Positions 51,838 to 59,992 of a DNA stretch of 64,000 nt are shown here, piece after piece. Source of the stretch: Paractinoplanes atraurantiacus (GTDB lineage Bacteria; Actinomycetota; Actinomycetes; Mycobacteriales; Micromonosporaceae); NCBI RefSeq assembly GCF_900215205.1, contig NZ_OBDY01000018.1:124001-188000 (forward strand), in the 5' to 3' direction. The position numbers and the translations under genes were made by a program. Position 1 is the first letter of the stretch; every line of letters starts with the position of its first letter. Under the pieces are notes generated by a model. That model was given only the letters and a program-made list of their open reading frames with translations, did no database searches and was not told the origin of the DNA.

Positions 51838-52573
51838 CCGCGACGGGGTAGTGGTCCGAGGCGTACTCGGTCTCGTCGCCCCTGATGACCGTCATGTCGT
51901 GGGCGAAGCCGGCCAGCGATAGGCTGGCCAGCACGTAGTCGAGGCGCATGCGGGAGAACTCGCGGCCGCCACCGTTCGTGGTGGGCACGGTCAGCGGGTT
52001 GCCGGAGCCGGCCACCTTCCACAGGTCGGTGAAGCCGGCGTCGAGGAAGGCGCCGACCGCCCGGGTGTCGGCCGTGCCGTCGGCCGCGAGGTGGCGGCGG
52101 CGCAGGAAGCCGGGCTGCGGGGCCAGCGTGGCCGTGTGGTCGGTGCCGGGGTCGAGGCCGTTCAGGTCGCCGGCGATCAGGGTCGGGCCGGGGTGGGCCC
52201 GGTAGCGGTGGGCGAGCCAGATCGCCTCGCGCATGCGGCGGTACGGGGCGAACGGGTTCAGGTGGGCGCTCACCACGGTCAGCAGGCCGGCCGACGTGGG
52301 CACCCGCACGATGGCCGCCGCGTGGTGCAGCTGCCAGGTGACGGCCGAGGCCGAGTCGATGGTGAGTGGCGGCCGGACGAGGACGGCGACCGGCTGACCG
52401 AACAACGAGGGAGACACGTGGGCCACCATGCCCACGGAGTCGGCGAAGCCCGGGGGGAAGTTCCGCAGCTCCTGCATCGCGAGCAGGTCCGGCTTCTCCC
52501 GGTTGATCACCGCGGCGATCGAGGGGAGGCGCTTGCCGCCACCGGTCTTGATGTTCCAGGTCATGAATCTCAT
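51821..52573 (-). CDS. Endonuclease/exonuclease/phosphatase family protein
   Basis: A 250-residue EEP-fold hydrolase. MTWNIKTGGGKRLPSIAAVI with the metal-ligand Asn, LLAMQELRN with the metal-binding Glu, GDLNGLDPGTDH and a C-terminal SDHYPVAVTL with the catalytic Asp-His pair are all present. The family cleaves phosphodiesters, including nucleic acids, inositol phosphates and sphingomyelin. Its ATG overlaps the stop of the double-PAP2 gene, at the end of an operon with a diacylglycerol kinase. That makes a phospholipid or phospho-head-group substrate the most likely choice (inference). Confidence 0.87.
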   Translation of the reverse strand: MRFMTWNIKTGGGKRLPSIAAVINREKPDLLAMQELRNFPPGFADSVGMVAHVSPSLFGQPVAVLVRPPLTIDSASAVTWQLHHAAAIVRVPTSAGLLTVVSAHLNPFAPYRRMREAIWLAHRYRAHPGPTLIAGDLNGLDPGTDHTATLAPQPGFLRRRHLAADGTADTRAVGAFLDAGFTDLWKVAGSGNPLTVPTTNGGGREFSRMRLDYVLASLSLAGFAHDMTVIRGDETEYASDHYPVAVTLDL

Positions 52574-54048
52574 GCGGCCACCGGCTCCTCGCGATCCGAG
52601 CGCGGACGGGAGACTTCCGATGCTGCCTCGGCGACGGTCACGGCGTGGGCGTTCGGGCGGATCACCCAGTAGAGGACGCCGATCCAGCAGGCCGTCAGCA
52701 GGGCCGCGCCGAGCATGTCGGACGGGTGGTGCATGCCCCGGTACATGCGGGACAGCGCCACGATCGCCGGCATCAGCACGGCCAGGCCGACGAAGACCCA
52801 GCGCCACCACTGGTGCACGCGGGCCATGCAGATCACCGCGATCGCCACCCAGACACACATGGTGGCGGCGATGTGCCCGGACGGGAACGACGACGTCGGC
52901 ATCTGGCCGTCGAGCTGCTCCACCGGCGGGCGCGGGCGGCCGACCGCCGCCGCCGAGCACAGGAACAGGGTGAGCTCGCCGACCATCGTCAGCACCAGGA
53001 ACAGCACCGGGCGCCACTGCCGCCACAGGGCCAGCGCGATCGGGCAGAAGATCAGCGCGATGAAGAGGATCGCGTGTGTGTCGCCGGCCTTGCTCGCGGC
53101 CCAGCTCAGGTCGTCCAGCCGCTCGGTGCGGAACGTCTGCAGCCAGCGCGGCACGCCGTCGTCGAAGCCGGCCAACGGGGTCCAGCGGGTCAGCGAGTAG
53201 CCGACCACGTAGAGCAGGCCGAACGTGAACACCCAGCCGACCAGGATCTCGGCGCCCTTGGCCCACGGGTGCGGCAGCACGCGGCCCTCGGCCGGCGCCG
53301 GTTCCAGGTCGGTCTTGGCCTCCGGCTCGAGGCCCTCGGTCAGCGCGTGGTCGGGGTGGCCCGCTTCGCGGCGCCAGACCCTGAAGGCGTACGCGGTGAC
53401 GCTGATCCAGGCCAGTCCGAGGAACCACCCGGCCAGCACGTCGGAGAGGAAGTGCACGCCGAGCGCGATGCGGGTCAGGCCGACGGCCACGATCAGCACC
53501 GCGGCCAGCGTGATCACCAGCGCGCGGAAGCGGCGGGTGGCCGAGAGGACGACCAGCGCCAGCATCCCGTACACGATGGTCGCCCCGAGGGTGTGCCCGC
53601 TCGGGAAGCTGTTGCCCCCGCCGTAGGCGATGGGGTCGGCGACGACCGGCCGCACCCGGCCGACCAGCGCCTTCAGCGACGGGTCGAGCAGCAGCGCGCC
53701 CAGGCCGGTGACCGCCAGGTAGATCGCCAGCCGGGGCCGCCGGCGGATCAGCAGCAGCAGGATCATCATGATCGTCAGGGCGAACAGGGTCGTGCGCCCG
53801 CCCAGCTGGGTGATCGTGGTGAGCACCTCGACCACGGCCGGGTGCGGCGCGACCAGGTCGTTCAGACCGGAGGCGATCGACTGGTCGAGCTCGCGCAGCG
53901 GGGTCCAGTGCAAGCGCACGAGCAGCAGCAGCGTGCCGAAGGCCAGGCCGGCCAGGACCACCGCGGCCAGGCCGGCGACGCTGCGCTCGGCGAAGTGCCG
54001 CACGGGTGCCCAGCCGGCGCGCTCGACCACGCGGTGTTCGTCGGTCAC
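52570..54048 (-). CDS. Membrane protein with two tandem PAP2 phosphatase domains
   Basis: A 492-residue protein with two PAP2 units. The first has KALVGRVRP (126-134), SFPSGHT (147-153) and TRIALGVHFLSD (192-203). The second has VGRPRP (369-374), SSFPSGH (386-392) and SRMYRGMHHPSD (433-444). About twelve hydrophobic helices are present. The second unit lacks the Lys of motif 1, though its SGH and SR-H-D motifs are intact. Phosphatidate or undecaprenyl-pyrophosphate dephosphorylation at the membrane is expected. GTG 54048 with GGAGGAA six bases upstream is preferred. It sits in a DAG kinase/YihY/EEP operon. Confidence 0.88.
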   Translation of the reverse strand: MTDEHRVVERAGWAPVRHFAERSVAGLAAVVLAGLAFGTLLLLVRLHWTPLRELDQSIASGLNDLVAPHPAVVEVLTTITQLGGRTTLFALTIMMILLLLIRRRPRLAIYLAVTGLGALLLDPSLKALVGRVRPVVADPIAYGGGNSFPSGHTLGATIVYGMLALVVLSATRRFRALVITLAAVLIVAVGLTRIALGVHFLSDVLAGWFLGLAWISVTAYAFRVWRREAGHPDHALTEGLEPEAKTDLEPAPAEGRVLPHPWAKGAEILVGWVFTFGLLYVVGYSLTRWTPLAGFDDGVPRWLQTFRTERLDDLSWAASKAGDTHAILFIALIFCPIALALWRQWRPVLFLVLTMVGELTLFLCSAAAVGRPRPPVEQLDGQMPTSSFPSGHIAATMCVWVAIAVICMARVHQWWRWVFVGLAVLMPAIVALSRMYRGMHHPSDMLGAALLTACWIGVLYWVIRPNAHAVTVAEAASEVSRPRSDREEPVAA

Positions 54049-54088
54049 GGCGGGTTCCTCCAGGGGATCGATCGGGGGTGGACCCGAT

Positions 54089-55096
54089 TTACCCGGCGGG
54101 CTCCTTTCGTACACCGTGGTGCCTCTGATGCGGCACCTCGGGGCTTGGCTCCCATTTGTCCGCTACGGCCGGTTGGGGTACGCCGACACGGGCGGCCTCC
54201 AACTGCGCGGCGAACGCGATGCCGAGGAACAGCGCGATCCCGGTCAGGTTGGCCCACAGCAACAAAGCCATGATCGCAGCGAGCTGACCGTACGTGACGC
54301 CGAACGAGCCGCCGAAGCGCACATAACCCGCGAGCAGCAGGCTGGCCACCCACCACAGCACCGTCGACACCACCGCGCCGAAGATCAGCCAGGTCAGGCC
54401 GGGCTGGTGGCGGCGCGGACTGTACTTGAACAGCAGCCCCACCGCGACCACGATCAGGGCCAGGCTCAACGGCCAGCGGACCACGTCCCAGGCCACCCGC
54501 AGCGTGCCCGGCCAGTGCCAGTGCGACTCCGCCGCCTCGCCGAACGGGCGACCGGCCACCAGCAGCAGGAAGCCGATCAGCGCGGGCACGCCGGCGAACG
54601 CCATGAGCAGGGTCGCCCGCAGATATTTGAACAGCGCCGGCCGGTCCCGTTCGACGCCGTAGATCCGGTTGGCGCCGCGCTCGATCTGGGCCATCGCGGT
54701 GGTCAGCGCGACCAGCCCGGTGATCAGGCCGAGGGTCAGCGCCACCTCGCCCGCGTCCCGGGTGCGCTCGTCGTTCTCCAGCAGATCCCGTACGAGGGGG
54801 TCGCTCGAGCCCGGGGTCAGCGCCAGCACGGTATCGGCCACCACCTCGCCGCCGGACTCGACGCCCAGATCGGCGGCGAGGCCGGCCAGGGCGATGAGGA
54901 ACGGCACGATCGCCAGGCAGAGCTGGAACGCGAACGCGCGGGCGTGGCTGAAGCCGTCGCCGTACCGGAAGCGGATGAACGCGTCGCGGATCAGCGGCCA
55001 TCGCCCGTACTTCTTGAGCGCCAGGAAGGCGTCGTCGGCGGAGAGCTCGTCCCCGCTCATGTCGCGCGTCTCGGGGACCGGCGAGGTACTACTCAC
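54089..55096 (-). CDS. YihY/BrkB family inner-membrane protein
   Basis: A 335-residue membrane protein with six hydrophobic helices. Typical features are the amphipathic start with HARAFAFQLCLAIVPFLIALAG, an ALTTAMAQIERGANRIYGVERDRP segment, and LLFKYSPRRHQPG in the last third, as in YihY/BrkB proteins. The function of the family is not firmly known; envelope homeostasis or lipid transport has been suggested. GTG 55096 overlaps the stop of the diacylglycerol kinase gene by eight bases, placing it second in the lipid operon. Confidence 0.9.
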   Translation of the reverse strand: MSSTSPVPETRDMSGDELSADDAFLALKKYGRWPLIRDAFIRFRYGDGFSHARAFAFQLCLAIVPFLIALAGLAADLGVESGGEVVADTVLALTPGSSDPLVRDLLENDERTRDAGEVALTLGLITGLVALTTAMAQIERGANRIYGVERDRPALFKYLRATLLMAFAGVPALIGFLLLVAGRPFGEAAESHWHWPGTLRVAWDVVRWPLSLALIVVAVGLLFKYSPRRHQPGLTWLIFGAVVSTVLWWVASLLLAGYVRFGGSFGVTYGQLAAIMALLLWANLTGIALFLGIAFAAQLEAARVGVPQPAVADKWEPSPEVPHQRHHGVRKEPAG

Positions 55097-56057
55097 GCGC
55101 GGCCTCGCGGATGTCCTCGGCTGCTTCCGCCGCGCTGCTGACGTCGTACGCCAAATCGGGGTCTCCGGCCGGAACCGGCACGCAGAGCAGAAGCGCCGAG
55201 GGCTTGACGTGGATCTTGAGATGGCGGCCGGGGTCGATGAGGTCGCCGTCGAGCTGCCGCGGCTGGATCTGCCGGGTGTGGATCTCGACGCGGGAGGCCG
55301 AGTACGTCTCCATCAGCGGCACCCGCTTGCGGCGGCGCACGACGGCCCACGACAGCCGCGCCCAGTGACCGAGGTTGTTCGGGCTCAGGATGGCGACGTC
55401 GAGCTTGCCGTCGGCCGGGTCGGCCTCCTGGAGCAGGCGTACGCCGCCCTGGAGCCGGCCGACGTTGCCGACGATCACGGTCCGCGCGTGCCGGGGCATC
55501 GGCGGGCCGCCGTCGAGCACGATCCGCGCCCGCATCGGGCGGTCCCGCAGATGGCGCACCGCCCCACCGACGTACGCCAGCCAGCCGATCCTCTTCTTGG
55601 CCGTTTCCGACGTGCCCTCGAGCATCTGCGCGTCGAAGCCCATGCCGGCCATCACGGCGAAGCACCGGCCACCCTCGACGACGCCGACGTCGATGCGGCG
55701 CCGGCCGCCCTCGATCGCCACCTGCACGCCGGTCGCCGGGTCGGCGCCGAGGCCCAGGTTGGCCGCCAGCAGGTTGCCGGTGCCGGCCGGCAGCACCGCC
55801 ATCGTCACGTCGGAGCCGGCGAGCGCGGTCACCACCGCCATCACCGTGCCGTCGCCGCCGCAGGCGAAGACCAGCTCGGCCCCCTCCTTGACGGCGCGCT
55901 CGGCCTGACCCTTACCGGGGTCCTCGGGGGTGGTCTCGTACCAGGACGGCTCGGGCCAGCCCACGCTCGACAGTCCTTCGCCGATGATCCGGCGCAGGTG
56001 ATCGATGTCGGGCACCTTGGCGGGGTTGTAGACGACTGCGCTGCGGGGTCCGGTCAC
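55089..56057 (-). CDS. Diacylglycerol kinase-family lipid kinase
   Basis: A 322-residue cytoplasmic lipid kinase. The nucleotide-binding motif ACGGDGTVMAV (GGDGT at 67-71) and the substrate-side LPAGTGNLLAANLG are intact. The second domain has GVVEGGRCFAVMAGMGFDA and the late QLDGDLI. It phosphorylates diacylglycerol or a related lipid with ATP. It heads the operon with YihY, the double PAP2 protein and an EEP hydrolase, so kinase and phosphatase for phosphatidate would be made together. It is divergent from the DUF1990 operon. Confidence 0.9.
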   Translation of the reverse strand: MTGPRSAVVYNPAKVPDIDHLRRIIGEGLSSVGWPEPSWYETTPEDPGKGQAERAVKEGAELVFACGGDGTVMAVVTALAGSDVTMAVLPAGTGNLLAANLGLGADPATGVQVAIEGGRRRIDVGVVEGGRCFAVMAGMGFDAQMLEGTSETAKKRIGWLAYVGGAVRHLRDRPMRARIVLDGGPPMPRHARTVIVGNVGRLQGGVRLLQEADPADGKLDVAILSPNNLGHWARLSWAVVRRRKRVPLMETYSASRVEIHTRQIQPRQLDGDLIDPGRHLKIHVKPSALLLCVPVPAGDPDLAYDVSSAAEAAEDIREAARE

Positions 56058-56120
56058 GGGGCACAGTTTGCCCGAGACACTCGAGAATCATTCGCCCCAG
56101 GGATGGGAAACACTGGTCGG

Positions 56121-56621
56121 GTGAGTGACTTGACCTATTCGCCCGTCGGTGCGACGCGTACCGGGGCGCCGACGCCCGGTTTCCGCCATCTCTACTACCG
56201 GACGCCGCTGGGCACCGGGGCCGATCTGCAGCGTCGCGCGGGCGAGGCCGTGGTGACTTTCCGCATGCACCGGGCGACCGGGGCGCGCGTTCTTTCGTCC
56301 GCGCCGCAGGCCTCGCCGGGCGTGCGACTCAGGATCGGCGCCGGTCCGCTGACCGTGCCGTGCGAGGTCGTCTGGTCCTCCCTTGACGGCGATCGGATCG
56401 GCTTCGGCTACGGCACGCTGCCCGGCCACCAGGCCTCGGGCGAGGAGGCGTTCCTGGTCGAGCGTGACGAGCGGGACAGGGTCTGGTTCACGGTGACGGC
56501 CTACAGCCGCCCGGCCAGGCGTCTGATGCGGCTGGGCGGTCCGGTCGCGGTCTTCTTTCAGCACGTGTACGCCCGTGTGTGCGGCCGCGCGCTGAAGCGG
56601 CTCTGTACCGTGAACCCGTGA
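56121..56621 (+). CDS. DUF1990 family protein
   Basis: A 166-residue protein (VSDLTYSPVGATRTG at the start, GFRHLYYRTPLGTG, then IGFGYGTLPGHQASGEEAFLVERDERDRVWFTVTAYSRPAR). This is the DUF1990 pattern, a compact beta-rich fold seen in actinobacteria, deinococci and plants, without assigned function. GTG 56121 fits the family start better than ATG 56103. Its stop overlaps the GTG of the metallo-hydrolase (GTGA). Confidence 0.88.
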   Translation: MSDLTYSPVGATRTGAPTPGFRHLYYRTPLGTGADLQRRAGEAVVTFRMHRATGARVLSSAPQASPGVRLRIGAGPLTVPCEVVWSSLDGDRIGFGYGTLPGHQASGEEAFLVERDERDRVWFTVTAYSRPARRLMRLGGPVAVFFQHVYARVCGRALKRLCTVNP

Positions 56622-57394
56622 GCACGACCTCGGTCACCTGGTGGGGCCACAGCACCATGTGGCTTTCCGACTCCGGCACGACCCTGCTGACCGACCCGGT
56701 GCTGAGCGATCGCTTCGCCCACCTCAAGCGGATGGCCGGCCCGACACCGAGCCTGCCCGGCGCGCCCGACGGCGTGCTCCTGTCCCACCTGCACGTCGAC
56801 CACTTCCACCTGGCCTCGCTGCGCGCGGTCGAGGGCGCGCCGCCGCTGATCGTGCCGCGCGGCGCCCGGGCCTTCATCGCCAAGACCCTCGGCCCGGCGT
56901 ACGCGGACCGCACGGTCGAGCTGGCGCCGGGCGACGAGACCACCGTGGGGTCGCTGAAGGTGCGCGCGGTCCCGGCCGCCCACGACGGCGGGCGCGGCCC
57001 GTGGTCGCGGGACAAGGCGATCGCGATCGGCTTCGTCATCGAGGGCGCGGCCCGCACGTGGCACGCGGGCGACACCGGGCTGTTCGACGAGATGAGCGAG
57101 CTCGCCCCGCTCGACCTGGCCCTCATCCCGGTCGGCGGCTGGGGCCCGTCGCTCAGCGACGTCCACCACCTCGACCCGGCCGCCGCGGCCGAGGCGGTGC
57201 ACCGGGCCAAGGCGAGCTGGGCCGTGCCGGTCCACTTCGGCACGTTCTGGCCGATCGGGCTGAGCCGGATCCGCTCGCACATGTTCCACGACCCGGGCAT
57301 CCAGTTCCTCCGGCACGCCGAGCTGATCGCGCCCGACACGCAGGTGCGGGTCCTGGCGCAGGGAGAGACCCTGACGATCGGCCGTACGGCGTGA
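56618..57394 (+). CDS. MBL-fold metallo-hydrolase (UlaG/NAPE-PLD-like)
   Basis: A 258-residue metallo-beta-lactamase-fold enzyme. SHLHVDH (residues 56-62) provides the dinuclear metal site, WHAGDTG near residue 147 the bridging Asp, and VHFGTFWP the last His. The WWGHSTMWL start is typical of the UlaG/NAPE-PLD branch, whose members act on phosphorylated lactones or phospholipids. Between DUF1990 and DedA genes, and beside a lipid operon, a phospholipase D-like role is possible but unproven. Confidence 0.88.
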   Translation: MSTTSVTWWGHSTMWLSDSGTTLLTDPVLSDRFAHLKRMAGPTPSLPGAPDGVLLSHLHVDHFHLASLRAVEGAPPLIVPRGARAFIAKTLGPAYADRTVELAPGDETTVGSLKVRAVPAAHDGGRGPWSRDKAIAIGFVIEGAARTWHAGDTGLFDEMSELAPLDLALIPVGGWGPSLSDVHHLDPAAAAEAVHRAKASWAVPVHFGTFWPIGLSRIRSHMFHDPGIQFLRHAELIAPDTQVRVLAQGETLTIGRTA

Positions 57395-57987
57395 TGGCGC
57401 TCCTCGGGGCGCTCGGCTGGCTCTTCCTGGTGGTGGCGTTCGGCGCGATCGTGCCGATCGTGCCGACCGGCGCCGCGGTCAGCGGGGCGGCGGCCCTGGC
57501 CTTCCACGAGCACCGGCCGCTGACCATCGTGCTGGTGATCGCGGCCGGCGCGGCCGCGGCGTACGTGGGCGACCTGGTCATGTACGCGGTGTGCCGGGTC
57601 GGCGGCGAGAAGCTGGCCCGCCGCATGCGCTGGCTGCGCGACGAGGAGCACCTGGTCAGCGTCAAGGAGCGGCTGAACCGCAGTCAGGTGCCGGTGCTGC
57701 TGGTCTCGCGGCTGATCCCGGGCGGCCGGGTGCCGGTGCTGCTGGCCGCGGCCTTCCTGGGCATGGCGTGGCGGACCTTCGTGGTGGCCAACGTGCCGGC
57801 CTGTGCGCTGTGGGCGACGGTCTACGCCGGCATCGGCGTGGCCGGCGGGTCGATCTTCCCCGAGCCGTGGCAGGGCGTGATCGCGGCCGTGGTCCTGATC
57901 CTGGTCATCAACCAGACCGTGTCCTGGGTGAACAAGAAGCGTGAGGCGCGCCAGGCCGCGCTGCCGGAGTCCACCTCCGAGGCGTGA
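57394..57987 (+). CDS. DedA family membrane protein
   Basis: A 197-residue membrane protein with about five hydrophobic segments and the VTT/DedA hallmarks: an acidic residue in VGDLVMYAVCRVGG and the basic reentrant-loop motif SRLIPGGRVPVLLAAAFLGM. DedA proteins recycle lipid carriers or flip phospholipids across the membrane. ATG 57394 overlaps the metallo-hydrolase stop by one base. A short hairpin lies about 40 bases downstream. Confidence 0.9.
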   Translation: MALLGALGWLFLVVAFGAIVPIVPTGAAVSGAAALAFHEHRPLTIVLVIAAGAAAAYVGDLVMYAVCRVGGEKLARRMRWLRDEEHLVSVKERLNRSQVPVLLVSRLIPGGRVPVLLAAAFLGMAWRTFVVANVPACALWATVYAGIGVAGGSIFPEPWQGVIAAVVLILVINQTVSWVNKKREARQAALPESTSEA

Positions 57988-58029
57988 GGGCAAGGCGACG
58001 CGCCGTACACCCTCTCAAGATCATCCGTT

Positions 58030-58052
58030 GGTCGGCGCTCGCGCGCCGAACC
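58030..58052. terminator. Candidate hairpin after the DedA gene
   Basis: TCGGCGC (58032-58038) and GCGCCGA (58043-58049) pair around TCGC, with G/C bases extending the stem imperfectly. It follows the DedA stop by 42 bases. Confidence 0.4.
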
Positions 58053-58200
58053 GCCGCGAAGATCGCCCAGCGTCATGATCAACTAACTGATCCGGTGAGT
58101 GATCTCGCGCGGGGTGGCCGGTTGGGTAGGTGGGCGGCGGGGTTCCTTGGACTGGGGCCCGGCCGCTCACCAGTCTCACCGGTCCTTGGAGCTTCTCACC

Positions 58201-58896
58201 GTGACCTATCCTCCGCAGGAATCTCACGCGCCCGGCGGCCAGCCCGCCGGCGCCCCTTACGGCGCCCCTTCCGGCGCTCCCTACGGCGCTGCGCCCGGCC
58301 AGCCGTACCCGCAGCCCGGCTTCGCCGGCGCTCCCGCTCCTCAGGCGCCCAAGAAGAAGCGCAAGTGGCCCTGGATCGTCGCCATCATCGCGCTGGTGGT
58401 CATCGTCGGCTGCATCGGCATCGTCACCGCGGTGGTCGGCGGGGCGAAAGAGGTCGTGGAGACCCTCGACGACAACGCGAACGGCAAGAACGCGGTCGCC
58501 GGCGAGATGGGCAAGGCCGCCCGCGACGGCAAGTTCGAGTTCGTGGTCTCGCAGATGGACTGCTCGAAGACCACCCTCGGCGACTCGATCATCAACGAGA
58601 CCGCTCAGGGCACCTTCTGCGTGGTGACGGTCAAGGTGACCAACATCGGCCAGGAGGCCCAGCTCTTCGACGGTTCGTCCCAGAAGGCGTACGACGCCAA
58701 GGGCACCCAGTTCTCCAACAACACCGCGGCCGAGGTCACCATCAACAAGAACTCGGCGACGTTCCTCAACGAGATCAACCCGGGCAACTCGGTGACCGGC
58801 AAGCTGGTCTTCGACGTGCCGAAGGGCACCAAACTCGCCTCGATCGAGCTGCACGACTCGATGTTCTCCGGCGGCGTGAAGATCCCGCTGAAGTAG
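58201..58896 (+). CDS. DUF4352 membrane-anchored extracellular protein
   Basis: A 231-residue protein. A Pro/Gly/Ala/Tyr-rich cytoplasmic tail (residues 1-45, GAPYGAP repeats) leads through KKKRKW into one membrane helix (about 55-80). The extracellular DUF4352 beta-sandwich follows (FEFVVSQMDCSK... GTFCVVTVKVTNIGQEAQLF... NPGNSVTGKLVFDVPKGTK) with two cysteines likely to pair. Such proteins are common actinobacterial immunity- or telomere-factor-like folds of unknown role. GTG 58201 is used because the motif-bearing frame starts there, with GGAG ten bases upstream. Confidence 0.88.
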   Translation: MTYPPQESHAPGGQPAGAPYGAPSGAPYGAAPGQPYPQPGFAGAPAPQAPKKKRKWPWIVAIIALVVIVGCIGIVTAVVGGAKEVVETLDDNANGKNAVAGEMGKAARDGKFEFVVSQMDCSKTTLGDSIINETAQGTFCVVTVKVTNIGQEAQLFDGSSQKAYDAKGTQFSNNTAAEVTINKNSATFLNEINPGNSVTGKLVFDVPKGTKLASIELHDSMFSGGVKIPLK

Positions 58897-58914
58897 AACG
58901 GCCGCGCCGGCCCG

Positions 58915-59865
58915 TCAGTACTTCAGGTACTGGCGGGTCAGCTTGGCCACCTTTTCGACCACGGTGATGCCGCCCGACATCGTGGCGTTGTCGTGGGACA
59001 GGACGGCGATGGAGACGTCGGTGTCGCCGCCGGTGACCCGGCCGACCGTGTTGATGATCCAGCGGTAGTTCTCGGTCGAGCGGGCCAGCCAGCCGTTCTT
59101 CACGGTGAACTTCTCGCCCGTCCTGGCGGCGGCCGGCACACCCCAGTCCTGGCTGGTGTCGACCGTGCTCATCAGCGTGTAGGCCAGCTTGCGGGAGTCG
59201 GCGTCGAGCGGGCCCTTGGTGTCGACCAACTCGCCGAGCAGCCGCACCTGGTCGTCGACGGTCGTCCGGGTCAGGCCCCAGGAGCCGCTGACCTTGGTCT
59301 GGGTGAGGCCGAGCCGCTTGTTGCAGGCGCCCACGGCCGGCGCCCGGCCCAGCTTGCTGAACAGCGAGGTGGTGGCGTCGTTGTCGCTCAGCCGGATCAT
59401 GCGCTTGGCCAGGGCCAGCTCGGTCGAGGTCAGATCGCGGCCGGCGTCCTGCGCGGTGAGCAGCAGACAGGCCAGCACCTGCACCTTGACCACGCTGGCC
59501 GTCTCGTATTTCTCGGTGCCCCGGTACGAATATCGCTGCCCGGTCCGGCGGTCGAGCACGGCCACGGAGAACTCGGGCGCCGTCGCCGCGTATTTCTTCA
59601 ACGCGGCGTCGAGCGCCTTGACCCGCTTGGCCCGCTCGGCGGCGGCCAGCTCGGCCGCGGTCGGCCCCGGGGGCGTCGTCTTGGTGGGCGCCGGGGCGAC
59701 CGTCCGGGCCGCGGGCGCCGCCGCGCCCTCGAAGGTGCCGGCCACGGCCTTGGTGTCGCCGCCGTCGTCGTCCATCATCCCCGCGCCGACCAACCCCGCA
59801 CCTCCCAGGACCCCCACTGCCGCCACGGCCAAGATCCAGTTTCGCGTACGTCGCACGCCTGCCAT
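58915..59865 (-). CDS. Exported class A beta-lactamase-like serine hydrolase
   Basis: A 316-residue protein. One hydrophobic helix (9-30), probably an uncleaved anchor or signal, is followed by a Pro/Thr-rich linker. The catalytic domain has SVVK (Ser124-Lys127) and SDN (160-162), as in class A beta-lactamases, and a KNG triad (in FTVKNGWLA) in place of KTG. It may hydrolyse beta-lactams or cell-wall peptides; the altered third motif leaves this open. It converges on the DUF4352 gene with 18 bases between stops. Confidence 0.85.
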   Translation of the reverse strand: MAGVRRTRNWILAVAAVGVLGGAGLVGAGMMDDDGGDTKAVAGTFEGAAAPAARTVAPAPTKTTPPGPTAAELAAAERAKRVKALDAALKKYAATAPEFSVAVLDRRTGQRYSYRGTEKYETASVVKVQVLACLLLTAQDAGRDLTSTELALAKRMIRLSDNDATTSLFSKLGRAPAVGACNKRLGLTQTKVSGSWGLTRTTVDDQVRLLGELVDTKGPLDADSRKLAYTLMSTVDTSQDWGVPAAARTGEKFTVKNGWLARSTENYRWIINTVGRVTGGDTDVSIAVLSHDNATMSGGITVVEKVAKLTRQYLKY

Positions 59866-59950
59866 AGTGCCGTGTCCGAACGCATCATGGGCGACCCGAC
59901 CCCCGGCACATAAGAAGTTGCCAGGGACTTTCCACCCATGGCGCGCCGAC

Positions 59951-59972
59951 GGTCACAAAGCGTGATGTGACC
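59951..59972. promoter_or_regulatory. GGTCACA-N8-TGTGACC dyad
   Basis: A perfect 7-base inverted repeat with an 8-base spacer lies 20 bases upstream of the helical-repeat gene and in the divergent region to the beta-lactamase-like gene. It may be a CRP-like or MarR-like operator. Its arms match those of the dyad at 21716-21737. Confidence 0.5.
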
Positions 59973-59992
59973 CGTTGACGCATGATGGGTGA

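Noticed and set aside
52645..54273. 542-codon plus-strand frame
   Set aside because: Antisense to the double-PAP2 gene, which has two full motif sets.
57988..58200. tRNA or small RNA gene before the DUF4352 gene
   Set aside because: The short palindromes there do not fold into a cloverleaf and no CCA-compatible acceptor stem is present.
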